From the NCBI GenBank assembly GCA_964035015.1, contig OZ035998.1, positions 28,121,262 to 28,185,261 on the forward strand: 64,000 bases of DNA. The letters are read 5' to 3'. The stretch's first letter is position 1. Every line of letters starts with the position of its first letter. The notes below the pieces were generated by a model. That model had not been told where the DNA came from. It saw nothing but the letters and a program-made list of their open reading frames with translations, and searched no databases. Below, piece after piece: positions 10,656-22,294 of the stretch. This stretch comes from Corallium rubrum. Lineage: Eukaryota; Cnidaria; Anthozoa; Scleralcyonacea; Coralliidae. A program made the translations under genes and the position numbers.

Positions 10656-13600
10656 AATACACAACTTGCGCAGTTCGAATAGCAGGGTACTGGTAACTAA
10701 CCTGTTAAATTATTCAAATTATTTAAATTTACGTCAGCAAATTATAATTTATAAAGTTCGGTTGGATTACGAAATAATTTTTCAACGATCATGACGAAAG
10801 AAATCTTTGCCAGAGAAAATGGTTTCAGATACAATATACATTAATATTACTATGGAAAAAGACCAAAAAAAGAAGGCTAAGAAGAGATGTGACAGCGAGA
10901 AGAGGCAACAATAAATACGACTTAAAACCACTGAAAAAAGCGTAAAAATTACGATAAAGACCGAAAACGATGCCAACCGAAATGTAACTTAAAGAACAAG
11001 GATGTGTCCTTATACTGTTCAAAGCCGGTAAAAAATTCTGATCTGGTGTATTCTATACTTAACTCGAGAGAAAACGACGAAGAAAATTTGAAACAAACGT
11101 CTTTTAGATCATGAAGAGAACTGCATGAATGATGCCTTGTCATATTTATTTGTCAACAACGAAAAAAGTAAGAAACCGCGAACGAGAAAAACAATCTGAA
11201 AAGAGCAGACAGAATTGGCAGTGTTTGAGGTAACAAAAGCAGTAGGAGATTCGTATTTACCAGTTTAGTTGAGTTAAAAAGGAAGAAATCTTGAAAATGA
11301 AAATCAATATGAATAATATATTGTCTAAAGTTGTTTTTGGACGCTAGAACGTTTGCATGGTGTCTTTTCTTGGCCACTATTATCTATTTTTGAATGAAAA
11401 TTTGTCATTTGGTTCATCTCGTTTTTGTTTGTTTTTTAATATTGACTTTGCATGTTCTTTCGGTGTGTCAATACATGACTATAGATGAACTTTTCTAATT
11501 AATTTCCTGGGGTGTTTTCTGTGTGTTATTAATACAAGAAAAAACAGAAATTGGGGGTGGGGTGTTTACAAAAATGCAAATAAAGCGGGCGAGGGGTTGT
11601 CGCGTTCATGTATTTCTAGTAGACAAGTACTCCTATACCTGTCCCAAAATAATTTATGAGCACATAATTTTAAGTGTATAATTTTATACAATGTTGTCCA
11701 ACAAGTATTGTTAGACCAAAAACTCCCATATATCATTGTGAGTCTATATGCACGGAAAGTGTGGCGTGCATAAATATAAAGGGCCTGGGAAATAACATTT
11801 TAGGAGCCCAGTTTCAGAAAGGCGGCCACTGCATAGTATCGATAAAAGCCGAATATAAATTTATACATCCAAATACCTAAATTTGGAGTAAAAAAAATTT
11901 AAGTATAGAAACAACAACACAATATTATTTTATTATACTGACGTGTAGCTGCATACAATCTTGTTATTTTCAATATGATACAATAAAGTAAGTATGCTGA
12001 AAGCAATCTTATTAAAATTAGAAAAACAAATCTAAATACTAAAGGTTAATTTTGTGCACTGAAATACAGAAATACGAGATATGTCGTTTTGAGCAGTTCG
12101 TCAGAGTGTGAAATCAGCATTAAATATTTAAAAAACTAAATATCTTTGCTGGAAATTCTAGAACTGTTGCTGTATTTCATAACTTGAAGTGCACTACAAG
12201 GTTTAATAGAGTCAAGTAGTACTGCGTATATTTGAATATAGCAAAGCAAAAAGGTGGTAAACTGTCGAGATGTTTTGGAACAAATGCTGAATAATAAAAA
12301 GGGCTCAGGGCTATAAATATAAAGGGCTCCGCTGCAAACGTTAATATTTCGCTCAAAAAATGGCAGTTTACCACCTTCTCACCTTATTGTAGAAGTCGTT
12401 ACTTGCTTACAATTCATTGGAACCAAGCAGCTACAATTGCGGGCACAAATCGGTGGGGAAGAAAAAAGAAAAAATTCCTTGGGGCCCAACGAAAAATCTC
12501 CCGATGTTCCAGTGAGCGACGTTTCCCCTGAATTTCACATTATTCACAGACACACGTCAGCTGCTGCCTTTGTTTTGGCCCTCTATTCATGAATCTGTTT
12601 TGTGATTGATATCAATTTCAAAACAAGCAGTTCATGACACAACACACAGTCACAACACTGCATGCAACCTATTCTCAAAATGATAAAAGTTTCGTCGACA
12701 GTGCGGTCAACCGCTATAGAAATACAAGTGCATGATTACACTTTATCTTCTGCAAATCCGTCACAGAATGGACTGGAAAGGTTTGTTTCAGTCTCAAATA
12801 AACAGATTTCTATCCCATTTATATAAATGGCAACACGGTAAACTGCTCTAAAATAGACTATAAATAATTCAAAAAAAACGAAAAAAACAAATAAAACAGA
12901 ATACGAATTATGAAATTAGATACAGGTGCCAACTTATTCCGACCGTTAACGAAAGTTATGAAATTATATACATGGTTATATATTTATATATATAAATATA
13001 TAGCTACACATATAAGCTTAGAGTTTATCCCTAATATATGTTAAAGATCAAGAATAAAATCACTAAAGAATTCTTTAAGTTATTCATAAACCTTTGCCTA
13101 AAATAATCTAAAATGTTTATAAAGACTTCCGGCTTGAAGTTCCACTATACTCCTCTTACCTCTGAGTGATAGAGACGAATCTTTAGCTGGCTACACTTGT
13201 AGAAATGCGTAACGAATAGAGCATTGGTTACATCGTACTTGCTGACAATTATACAACCCTGGGCCCAGGTGAACCATTGGTGGGAAACGAGAGCGGTGCC
13301 GGTGAACGAACAGATTTGATCGCTATCGTAAACTATTTTATAGGTCTATGTATTACTATCAGATAAATTTCAGCATAGGATCAATAAAGGATACACGCAG
13401 CTGCACTTGGAACCGAGGCGCGACAGATGGCAAAACGTCTCAATATATTGTGATTAAAAATTGATGTGCTAACGTTCTATGGATATGATAACTGCTAGGG
13501 TCATCCCACATCATTTTGGACGTTTAATTAGACAACGGAAAGCAAGCATCAACAAGAAATTTGTAATAGTTTCTCGTTAATTAATTGGAGCTCAGTACAC

Positions 13601-13900
13601 TATAGTAGTATATACGCGCATATTCGGTTCACTGTATCACTCAATTAGTGAATGTCTCACCCAGAAACAATACCTCTAAACTTATTACACTCAGTGCTAA
13701 AATCCCGCAAAGAAAAAAGAGCGAAAGATACCTTCTTCCCCCGCAAAATAAATCAAAATTAGATATCGAAATATTCTGTCTTCACAATGAATATTTTGAT
13801 GTACATATGAGAATTAAATTTCTTTGACTGTCCAGCTATATATAGTAAATCGCAATTGAAATCTATAAGGTCCGAAATTACCAATCGGTAAAAAAAATAC
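9900..13900. other. Unannotated intergenic stretch
   Basis: Contains (TA)n at 10614-10651 and a reversed family F repeat at 11545-11625. The remaining short frames (for example the minus-strand phenylalanine-rich frames at 10782-11377) have low-complexity composition from AT-rich DNA and show no domain. Confidence 0.5.
11545..11625 (-). repeat. Dispersed repeat family F, copy 3
   Basis: Reverse-complement match to the family F block: AAAGCGGGCGAGGGGTTGT and ATGTATTTCTAGTA, as in 1643-1735, 6015-6110 and 23545-23640. Confidence 0.6.
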
Positions 13901-13939
13901 CCAGTATCATCTACAGGAATTTTTGTTAAAGCAAAATTT

Positions 13940-14080
13940 TGAGTTTTAAAATATACACATGCATTGTAAATTTAAGACGAAACAGGGACCAATTGTAAAA
14001 ATGCAAACCCTCAACCCTACGATGATATCATAATGGTGCAGTCATCTGACCACTGAACTACGGAGGCTGTTGCCGAGAGC
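13940..14080 (-). mobile_element. tRNA-derived SINE copy (decayed)
   Basis: On the minus strand it begins GCTCTCGGCAACAGCCTCCG, then a box A-like AGTTCAGTGGT. It ends with the family tail TTGCATTTTT.CAATTGGTCCC. The better-preserved relative at 41541-41700 has both Pol III boxes. Here box B is lost. Confidence 0.7.
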
Positions 14081-14097
14081 TTATATATATATATATA

Positions 14098-14428
14098 TGT
14101 AATGTTTACAACACGAGCGGCCGTGTTGTATTGAATATACAATCACGAGCCGAAGGCGAGTGATTGTGTATTCAATACAATACGGCCACGAGTGTTGTAA
14201 ACAACTTGTGAAATGAATAAATAGTAAAAATCCCTTTGGGATATTGAGATGCTAATTAGTTACAAGCACTAGTGGTTGTATCAGAAGAGTATACATCCAC
14301 TAGTGGTTGTAACTAATTAGCATCATTGGTTTTAGTTTGTATGGGGTTTACAGGGTATACATGTGACGTAATTTCTGAAATTGGATTGGCTGCAACGCTC
14401 ATGAATTATTAATGAATTTCACAAATAT
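14098..14428. repeat. Dispersed repeat family E, copy 1
   Basis: Nearly identical to 21300-21630, and both copies sit in (TA)n. Two internal inverted repeats are present. One is around TTGTATTGAATATACAATCA and its complement. The other is a ~38-bp arm pair, 14249-14325, containing GCTAATTAGTTACAA and CACTAGTGGTTGTA. No coding capacity. Confidence 0.75.
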
Positions 14429-14441
14429 ATATATATATACA

Positions 14442-14511
14442 CAACCCTACGATGATATCATAATGGTGCAGTCATCCAACCACTGAACTACGGAGGCTGT
14501 TGCCGAGAGCC
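14442..14511 (-). mobile_element. SINE head fragment
   Basis: Second copy of the SINE 5' part (AACCCTACGATGATATCATA through GTTGCCGAGAGC in plus orientation), ending in (TA)n. It duplicates the head of the copy at 13940-14080, so the family E element lies between two SINE heads. Confidence 0.65.
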
Positions 14512-14526
14512 TATATATATATATAT

Positions 14527-14577
<51 letters not shown>

Positions 14578-14584
14578 CATATGT

Positions 14585-14679
<95 letters not shown>

Positions 14680-14697
14680 TACATACATATACACATA
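14512..14697. repeat. (TA)n / (TATG)n tract
   Basis: Interrupted alternating TA with ATAC/TATG variants. The tyrosine/isoleucine reading frames through it are repeat artefacts. Confidence 0.95.
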
Positions 14698-14715
14698 TAC
14701 ATATGAAAACGTAGT

Positions 14716-14784
14716 ACCAAGACAAAAAGCATTTTAATAGACGTTTTGAACCGAAACGTCTACTAAAATGCTTTTCGTCTTGGT
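14716..14784. repeat. 31-bp-arm hairpin with CCGAAAC at its apex
   Basis: Arms 14716-14746 and 14754-14784 match at 29 of 31 positions, and both differences are compatible with G-T pairing in RNA. The apex reads TGAACCG next to AAACGTC, so the plus strand contains CCGAAACGTC, the 3' core of Penelope-type hammerheads. Confidence 0.7.
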
Positions 14785-15037
14785 GGTAAAGCGGTAAACG
14801 AGCGGACATAATTCCCAAGAAATTACATTCCTTTACTTAATTCCCACAAGGCATGCATCAATAGCGAACATTAATTATAAAAGCACCACGTCGAATAGTT
14901 TTAACGTTTTGTAAATATTTTAGTAGCTGAGGAACGCTGACAATCTGCAACCGAAAATTTCTATATATTTTACACTAGATCAGATTTTTAATAAAATATT
15001 TTTAATACATAGTGTACACTGATCGCCCTTCAAACAT

Positions 15038-15087
<50 letters not shown>

Positions 15088-15118
15088 TAGTGTTGACCAG
15101 TTCAACGTGAGAAATAAA

Positions 15119-15500
<382 letters not shown>

Positions 15501-15631
15501 AGAGAGAGAAAAATTTATTTAACTTCGGAATCACAATCAATTTACAATAAATTGCTTTTCATGTGAGCCGAAACAAGGTATTAGTTATAAATATATACAA
15601 TAACAATAAAAATATATTATTTACAATTTAA

Positions 15632-16078
15632 CTAATCAGATTGAATGAGACTGTGTAACGACACTTTTCTTTTGAACGAAGTTACGGAATTTTCTAATTT
15701 TATTTCGTTGGGTAACTCATTCCATAGCTTTGCTCCAGAAAATTTGAAACTCTTTTTGAGGTATTCGGTTTTGGGTTTTGGCAGTAGAACATTTGTATCT
15801 CTACTTCTTAGAGAGTAGTTTAATGTACTTGGATATGTTTGAAATAAATCTCTAAGATAAGAGGGTGCAGCATCATTCAAAACCTTATACATCATTATAG
15901 CTTTATTCTTTGAGCGTCTATTGGCAAGAGTTACCCAACCAAGCTCTTCACGTATTTCATGGGATCTGATGTCATAACCTTGTTGTGTTATAACTCGAGC
16001 AGCTCTATTTTGAAGCTTTTGTAACCTTGTTTTTTTGTGCAATTGGACAGTTATCCCAAACAATATCACAGTAATCAA
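15632..16078 (-). pseudogene. LINE A ORF2 C-terminal continuation after frameshift
   Basis: This frame carries the conserved post-RT tail of the same protein. Landmarks are RLQKLQNRAARVIT, REELGWVTL, YSLRSRDTN and SGAKLWNELP, with a stop at 15632. It overlaps the main ORF2 by the length of the slip. The join is a homopolymer, so it may be a real mutation or a sequencing indel. The relative at 20314-20751 has the same order of motifs in one frame, showing the tail belongs to ORF2. Confidence 0.85.
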
Positions 16079-18461
16079 ACAAAGGTTGAATCAGAGATTT
16101 GTAAATAGTAATAGCAGTCGAGTGGTTAATAAATTGTCTTGCCTGCTTGAGGCCACCTATTGCCGATGAAACTTTCTTTGCAGTGTTATCTATCTGGTCA
16201 ACCCAAGCAAGTCTCTCATCAACATAAAGTCCAAGAGACTTACTGGATTTAACCCTTCTAACCGGTTGCTTATTAACATATACATAAGGCATATCTTTAA
16301 TTTTGTTAAGCTTGTCATCAGATCCAATGAACATATATTCGGTTTTTGCTACATTTAAGCTTAATTTATTCGATATCAGCCAATTTCCAATATTTCTCAT
16401 GTCATTATTGGTTGAATGGATGATATCACTTAATGATTTACCTGCAATTGTGGTGTTTGTATCGTCCGCATACATTCGCGGATTGGAGTGTTCTAAACAA
16501 TATGGGAGATCATTAATATAAATAAGGAACAATAACGGACCCAGTATAGACCCCTGAGGAACTCCGCAAGAAATTGATCTAGGGGTTGAAATATGACCGT
16601 TCACAACACATTGTTGTTTGCGGTTATTTAAATAAGACGTAAAGAATTCCAATGATTTACCAGATATACCGTATAAAGATAATTTATGTAGTAAAATTTT
16701 ATGATCAACCGTATCGAATGCTTTAGATAAATCAAGGAATACTACCAAGTTAAGTTTCCCTTGATCCATGTTTACAAACCATTCCGTTGTTGCATCTAAC
16801 ATTGCAGTAGTCGTCGAATGGAGTTGTCTGAAGCCGGATTGATATTTGGACAATAAATTGTTAGCAGAAAAATACTCGTGTAACTGATTGTATATAAGCC
16901 TTTCAAATACTTTTGCAATTGGTGAAAGTACAGAAATTGGCCTGTAGTTGTTTAGATCGTCTTTTTCATCACTTTTGTAAATTGGAGTTACACGGGCAGC
17001 TTTCCAGTCGGACGGAAATATTCCGGTTTCAATTGACTTATTGAAAATTATACAAATTGATTCTGCAATTACTGGTGGGGCTACTTTAACTAGACGGCAA
17101 GGGATTTTGTCAAGCCCAGCAGCTTTGTTGATGGATAAATTTTTTAGATGATATAATACATCAGAGATGCTTACTGAATTCAAATTAAAAACACTACTTG
17201 CTGCATTAATATACTCATCATATCTTCTACTTGATTCTCCGAGTTTGGAAGCCAGATTTGGCCCAACCTCAGTAAAGTGTTTGTTAAAAGCCTCAGAAAT
17301 TTCCACTGGGTCCGTCAAGGTGCCACTTTCTGTTTTAATAGATTGAATGTTGTTGTCAGTTTTTCTTTCACGCGACATAATATCATTTATTGTATGCCAT
17401 AATTCACGCGGGTTGCCGGAGTTTGCTTTTAAATGTTCCTTAAAGTAACTAGCTTTGGTTTTTCTGATTTCGTTGTTAGTAAAATTTTTTACATTCTTAT
17501 AATTTGCCCAGTCAACAGGATCATTAGATTTACCGGCTTTAGCTTTAAGTTTATCACGTTCAATCATGAGTTGTTTAACATTTGCATTTATCCATGGTGA
17601 CTTCTTATTACGAATTCTTTTTGTTTTAATCGGCGCGTGTTTATCCACAACTGACAAAAACATGTCTTTCCATTCAACCCACATCTCATTAGGGTTTTCA
17701 AAATTCATAATCCTAAGCCAAGGTGTGCGAGTTAAGTGAAGTATAAAATCTTCAGTATTAAATTTCTTAAAGTTTCGGACTTGTTTAACTATGTGTGTGG
17801 ATTTAGTTCCAACAGAAATTTTCCGAATAGCGTATACCATACTATGATCACTTATACCTAATGATAGTACTCCGCTCATAGCAATTTTACTTGGATTATT
17901 AGTTAGAATAACATCGATAAGTGTTTGACTATTCGATGTTATTCTCGTGGGTTCGGAAATAAGCTGTTTAAGTTGGTAAAGCTCACATATTTCCATTAAA
18001 AGACGCTTCGCTTGGTTATTATCCTTGGTATTAAGATTACTATTTAAATCACCTAGGATATAGTAATCCTTATTTTCAGAATCGATCTTTCTTATTATCT
18101 TATCCAAGTTAGTATAAAATTCGTCAGGTTTTGTATTTGGAGGTCTATAAGCTGCTATTACAGTGAAAGGTTTACTTTGAAATTTCAAAATATCAATGCA
18201 AATAGCCTCAATGTTATCAGACAAGATTGAAGATCGATTAGTGTAATTTAATGAGTTACGTAGATAGATCCCAACTCCACCACCATTACGATTTCTATCA
18301 AGCCGGATAAATTCATACCCTTTAAGCCTTATTTGATTGTTAGAAATAGACTTATCAAGCCTAGTTTCATTGATGGCTAGAAGATCGAGATTTTGGTTTT
18401 CTATCCATATACGTAACTCATCAATATGAAAAATTAAACTGGTTATATTAAGTGAGGCCAT
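16005..18461 (-). CDS. LINE A ORF2: AP endonuclease-reverse transcriptase (main part)
   Basis: ORF2 nicks target DNA and reverse-transcribes the element RNA (target-primed reverse transcription). The first ~215 residues form an APE-type endonuclease, with INETRLD near 30-36, AYRPPN, GDLNSN near 138 and SDHSM near 205. The RT follows, with NNYRPISVLSP, GFRQLHST, motif A LDLSKAFD near 570, motif B GVPQGSILGPLLF and motif C YADD at 16461-16472. The 818-residue frame ends early: seven T's at 16030-16036 (plus strand), where six would keep frame, shift reading into the frame that continues at 15632-16078. The Met at 18461 is the first in the frame, but the frame is open upstream to a TGA at 18570-18572. 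This places it in the CR1/Jockey superfamily; the exact clade needs a tree. Confidence 0.92.
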   Translation of the reverse strand: MASLNITSLIFHIDELRIWIENQNLDLLAINETRLDKSISNNQIRLKGYEFIRLDRNRNGGGVGIYLRNSLNYTNRSSILSDNIEAICIDILKFQSKPFTVIAAYRPPNTKPDEFYTNLDKIIRKIDSENKDYYILGDLNSNLNTKDNNQAKRLLMEICELYQLKQLISEPTRITSNSQTLIDVILTNNPSKIAMSGVLSLGISDHSMVYAIRKISVGTKSTHIVKQVRNFKKFNTEDFILHLTRTPWLRIMNFENPNEMWVEWKDMFLSVVDKHAPIKTKRIRNKKSPWINANVKQLMIERDKLKAKAGKSNDPVDWANYKNVKNFTNNEIRKTKASYFKEHLKANSGNPRELWHTINDIMSRERKTDNNIQSIKTESGTLTDPVEISEAFNKHFTEVGPNLASKLGESSRRYDEYINAASSVFNLNSVSISDVLYHLKNLSINKAAGLDKIPCRLVKVAPPVIAESICIIFNKSIETGIFPSDWKAARVTPIYKSDEKDDLNNYRPISVLSPIAKVFERLIYNQLHEYFSANNLLSKYQSGFRQLHSTTTAMLDATTEWFVNMDQGKLNLVVFLDLSKAFDTVDHKILLHKLSLYGISGKSLEFFTSYLNNRKQQCVVNGHISTPRSISCGVPQGSILGPLLFLIYINDLPYCLEHSNPRMYADDTNTTIAGKSLSDIIHSTNNDMRNIGNWLISNKLSLNVAKTEYMFIGSDDKLNKIKDMPYVYVNKQPVRRVKSSKSLGLYVDERLAWVDQIDNTAKKVSSAIGGLKQARQFINHSTAITIYKSLIQPLFDYCDIVWDNCPIAQKNKVTKASK

Positions 18462-18569
18462 CTTAAAACCTCTTATATCTGGAATAGTACTTACATTTAG
18501 AGACGTATTGAAAATACCTTTAGAAGTGTTTGAATCATTAGTGTCGTTATCAACAGTCTCATCAACATG
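18462..18569 (-). other. In-frame ORF1-ORF2 junction of LINE A
   Basis: After the ORF1 stop (TGA then CAT) the same frame stays open for 36 codons until the ORF2 Met at 18461. The two ORFs are thus separated by a single stop codon and 108 nt, without a frame change. ORF2 could be made by termination-reinitiation or by stop readthrough. Which applies cannot be seen from sequence. Confidence 0.8.
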
Positions 18570-19916
18570 TCACTTAGTAGAATAAACAAAGTTTTTGAAG
18601 TCTTTTGCTAAGAGAGCAGAGCCCTTTCCATTGAGATGAACTCCTCTTGTGTTGAATGAATGCTCGTCAAGTGTTGGATGACTAATTACAGTCCAAGGTT
18701 TCGATTGACTCAGTAATCAAACTGCTTCATTCACTTGTTTTCGTTTTCCTTCAAGCTCTTTAGAGTCTCGACGTGGAGTCAACTCGGATAATCCGATATT
18801 GGCTTGAGGGCAATCTTTCTTGATGGTCTCACATAGCTTGATCATCTTTTCTGAAATCTCTTGGGAGCTGTTGTGGTACAGATTGTTTGTTCCGATATGA
18901 ACAACAATATTATCAGGTTTTTGTTCAAGCGTAGGTATAATATAGTGAGTCATGCCTTCCAACTTTGAACCAGCAATTGATCGAACAGTTATTTTGTTCG
19001 TTTTATCGCTCATTCGCCATCCTTTCAACCCAGAAATAATAGAGTCACCTATTATAACAGTTCTTGTGGGTTTTACAGCCGCAGCCGCGCCAGCTTGAAC
19101 TTCTTCTGTATCTTTGACATTGCCGCTTTTGGAATTCTTTTTAGATTTTTCTTTAGTTACCGATTTCTTATCTTGGCCATTCTTCGTTGGATTTTCTTCG
19201 TCGTTTGATCCGGAGCCATTGACCGCTGTTGTTTTGGGTGTGGTTGTATTACCATCATCACTTTGAAGGATCGGTCCAGCCTTTACACCTTTCTTAGACA
19301 TTATAATGTCAAGAGTTGTTAACAGACTTTGTTTTTCAGATTCAGACTTATGTAGACTCTCTGATAAACGACGAACTTCTTCCTTCAGTGCCGTAGCTTC
19401 GATATTTAATTTGCATATTGTTTCTTTGGCCACTTGAACAGCTTCGGTTTCACAATTATTTTTTGATTTTATAGATTGATCTGAACACAAATCGGATTTC
19501 AGATGATAAATTTCTTCCCTTACTTTGGTGATTTCGGCTTTGAAGAACTCTAGGGAAACGCAGTTACTGTGTTGTTGTTGGTTTGGGATGATACTGCATG
19601 AAGACGATTGTAATGGCGACGAGAGATCTTCGTCTTCGTCTTGTGTAAAAATCCCGAGCTCCTTGTAGAAAACATCCCGAATAGTTTTTGCCTTTTCACC
19701 AAATAATTTCAGTGTTGTTGTTGAATAGTAACGAACAGTGAGATCTCGTAGCTTAAGCGAACGCGAATTGTGCTTTGTATCTTCAACGACTTCGACTTCT
19801 TCATTGGGTTCTTGAAGTATTTCGCACAAACAAATCTTTAATTCTTCAAAGGTTCCCAACCATAGTAGATTACAAGATACATTACAGTATTTTGCAAGTT
19901 TCTTCAAGCTTTCCAT
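18570..19916 (-). CDS. LINE A ORF1: coiled coil plus SGNH-esterase protein (one premature stop)
   Basis: ORF1 proteins of CR1-like LINEs bind element RNA, and many carry a lipolytic SGNH domain. The open part (18717-19916) is 399 residues. It has an acidic N-terminal region, heptad-rich coiled coil at about 120-210, a low-complexity Lys/Ser/Asn linker, then SGNH block I (VIIGDSIISG, near 287) and block III (VVHIGTNNL). A TGA at 18717-18719 interrupts it, but the same frame continues with block V (GVHLNGKG, catalytic His) to a second TGA at 18570-18572. The first TGA therefore looks like a point lesion, possibly from a TGG codon, and the second like the natural stop. ORF2 follows in the same frame. 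Start: Met at 19916, about 100 bp inside the element. Confidence 0.85.
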
Positions 19917-20017
19917 CGAAAAACAACGAAAATTTAAACCACTTTCAATTCAAGAACGAATTTTGTCGGAGCGCCTTAAGACACGTCTAACCACCAGCAC
20001 TCTCTGGTGAGTGACAG

Positions 20018-20272
<255 letters not shown>

Positions 20273-20274
20273 GT

Positions 20275-21045
20275 TTTTAAGATAGTTTGTTTTTGGCCTT
20301 GGTAAGGCAATTTTCATCTCACGATCTCTGAGATTATAATTTTCTGAATAGTTACACAGTGGAGGTAATCTAATAAATACGGAGGTACTAGGTTGTTAAG
20401 CGCCTTGTATATGAGGACAAGTTTATGTTGAATACTCATTTCTTGTAGTGTTTTCCAACCTAGTTCCTCTCTAATGACATAAGATCGGACGTCATAACCT
20501 TCTTGTATAATAACGCGGCCAGCACGGCTTTTTAATTTTTGCAGTCTAGTTGCTTGTGATGCCATCAAATTATCCCAAACAACATCACAATAATCGAATA
20601 AAGGCTGAATTGAAGAATTATAAATTGCAAGAGCCACCTCTTTAGAAACAAGCGGAAGTGCTTGCTTTAGGCCTGCAATTGCTTGCGAATTTTTTTTGAC
20701 ACTTAATCTATGTGTACATCCAAGGAGATCGAGTCTTTCATAGATATGCACACCAAGGCATTTATTGCTTTTAACACTGTTTAGTGCATGACCGTCGATG
20801 TTAATTTGCGATGTTAAAAGTGTTTCGGGTTTTATTTAGGTTATCGTCCTATCCTATGAACATATGTTCAGTTTTTGTGGCGTTAAGACGTATTAATTTG
20901 TTTGCTAGTAACCACTGTTTTACATTGCTCAGGTCTTTGTTAGTTGACTGAATTACCCTTTTTAGTGATCTGCCACTTGCAGTAACATTAGTACCATCTG
21001 CATACATTCTTGGCTTTGAATAATCACACAGTTTGGCAGATCGTT
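20275..21045 (-). pseudogene. LINE B: CR1/Jockey-like ORF2 fragment, catalytically dead
   Basis: Minus-strand fragment from RT motif C to near the C terminus. Motif C reads YADG (around 20992-21006) instead of YADD, so the second catalytic aspartate is lost. Stops and a frame change lie between 20751 and 20870. After these come ERLDLLG, IAGLKQAL, IQPLFDYCDVVWDN, RLQKLKSRAGRVI and REELGWKTL. The tail stops at PKTNYLKNS, where A's tail continues KFSGAKLW, and runs into the (GACA)n array. The 5' part is missing. It is related to LINE A but clearly older. Confidence 0.85.
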
Positions 21046-21049
21046 AAAG

Positions 21050-21250
21050 TAATATTTAAAACACGAGCAGGAGTGTTTTTTTAAAACCACGAGGGCGCAG
21101 CCCGAGTGTTTTAGATCGTAATGTTTTCATACGTGATGCGAGTGTTTTGAATGGCTTCAAAAACGATTCGTTATTGGATGTTATGTTCATTAGTATTCTT
21201 TATATAAAATTGTATGTTCATTAGTATTCTTTCTGACGTCAAGAAGTTTA
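21050..21250. repeat. Palindrome-rich AT repeat
   Basis: Contains AAAACACGAG...CACGAGGGCGCAGCCCGAGTGTTTTA and a short direct repeat, TTCATTAGTATTCTTT (about 21188 and 21221). It resembles the CACGAG...GAGTG architecture of the family E repeat downstream. Class unknown. Confidence 0.4.
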
Positions 21251-21299
21251 TCAGGTACAAAACCACGGACATGGTACTGATTTCCTTTGGGATATATAT

Positions 21300-21622
21300 G
21301 TAATGTTTACAATACGAGCGGCCGTGTTGTATTGAATATACAATCACGAGCCGAAGGCGAGTGATTGTATATTCAATACAACAAGGACGCGAGTGTTGTA
21401 AACAACTTGTGAAATGAATGAATAGTAAAAATCCCTTTGGGATATTGAGATGCTAATTAGTTACAAGCACTAGTGGTTGTATCAGAAGAGTATACATCCA
21501 CTAGTGGTTGTAACTAATTAGCATCATTGGTTTTAGTTTGTATGGGGTTTACAGGGGTATACATGTGACGTAATTTCTGAAATTGGATTGGCTGCAAAAC
21601 TCATGAATTAGTAATGAATTTC

Positions 21623-21630
<8 letters not shown>
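21300..21630. repeat. Dispersed repeat family E, copy 2
   Basis: Near-identical to 14098-14428 (same ATGTTTACAA...AAACAACTTGTGAAATGAAT order and same inverted repeats), bordered on the right by a 54-bp (TA)n. Confidence 0.8.
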
Positions 21631-21684
<54 letters not shown>

Positions 21685-21689
21685 GTTTC

Positions 21690-22290
21690 ATTGCTAAAGT
21701 TTTAGATGCAAATGCATAGCATTGGTATACTATGCACTAATAATATAAATAGTATGAAACGATAAAAAAAACCCTGTTAATAATGAAGGATTAATGAATA
21801 AGCTGTACAAACTATAAAGCTGGAATAAGGTATAAATCATATATACCGATAATTAGTTAATATTTGACGCAACGCAGGCCATACTTTTATTGGTTGGAAC
21901 AAACTATGAGCTGTATACAAACTAACCTGTAACACGGCTAAAGCTATAAAGCTTGTCAAACTGTAAAAAACTATAAAGCATTAAGCAGGAATAAATTTGG
22001 TGACAAATTTTAAAATAATATTGCTCTGAAAAACGCCATTTACTATGGTGAAAAGCTGCAAAGCTCTATAACGATTTTAAAAAGCACGATGCATTTCGGC
22101 AGCTGACAACTTATCAAGTGATATGTTTGCTGATATAAACTAACCACTACACAAGATACCATTAACTCATTTCGTATGCTATTGAATTTATAACAACATT
22201 GCTAATTTAAAGGCTTCTAGGACAGCGTCGGCCACGGTTGAAATCCAAATATTACCAGGGTTAAGTCACGTTGGCCTGAAAAAAAGAGAA
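21690..22290. other. Unannotated stretch
   Basis: AT-rich, with loose repeats of CTATAAAGC-like words, no coding frame and no transposon ends recognised. Confidence 0.4.
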
Positions 22291-22294
22291 AAAT

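Larger units (their letters stand above)
15505..20015 (-). mobile_element. CR1/Jockey-like non-LTR retrotransposon A, apparently full length
   Basis: In minus-strand order it has a short 5' UTR with a CACTC...GAGTG hairpin, ORF1 (coiled coil plus SGNH esterase), ORF2 (AP endonuclease plus RT) and a short AT-rich 3' UTR. It is about 4.5 kb long. Both ends abut (GACA)n arrays in the same orientation (15314-15498 and 20018-20272), so target duplications cannot be distinguished from the repeat. Two lesions are visible: a premature TGA in ORF1 and a one-base homopolymer frameshift near the ORF2 C terminus. All endonuclease and RT catalytic motifs are intact, so it inserted recently. Confidence 0.9.

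Noticed and set aside
10782..11377. Overlapping phenylalanine/serine-rich minus-strand frames
   Set aside because: Overlapping frames of AT-rich DNA with no domain, signal or conserved neighbour. Not supported as genes.
18541..18572. Treating the TGA at 18570 as a lesion fusing ORF1 and ORF2 into one protein
   Set aside because: CR1-like elements normally have two ORFs, and the stop lies at a natural boundary after the SGNH block. A consensus is needed before claiming a fusion.
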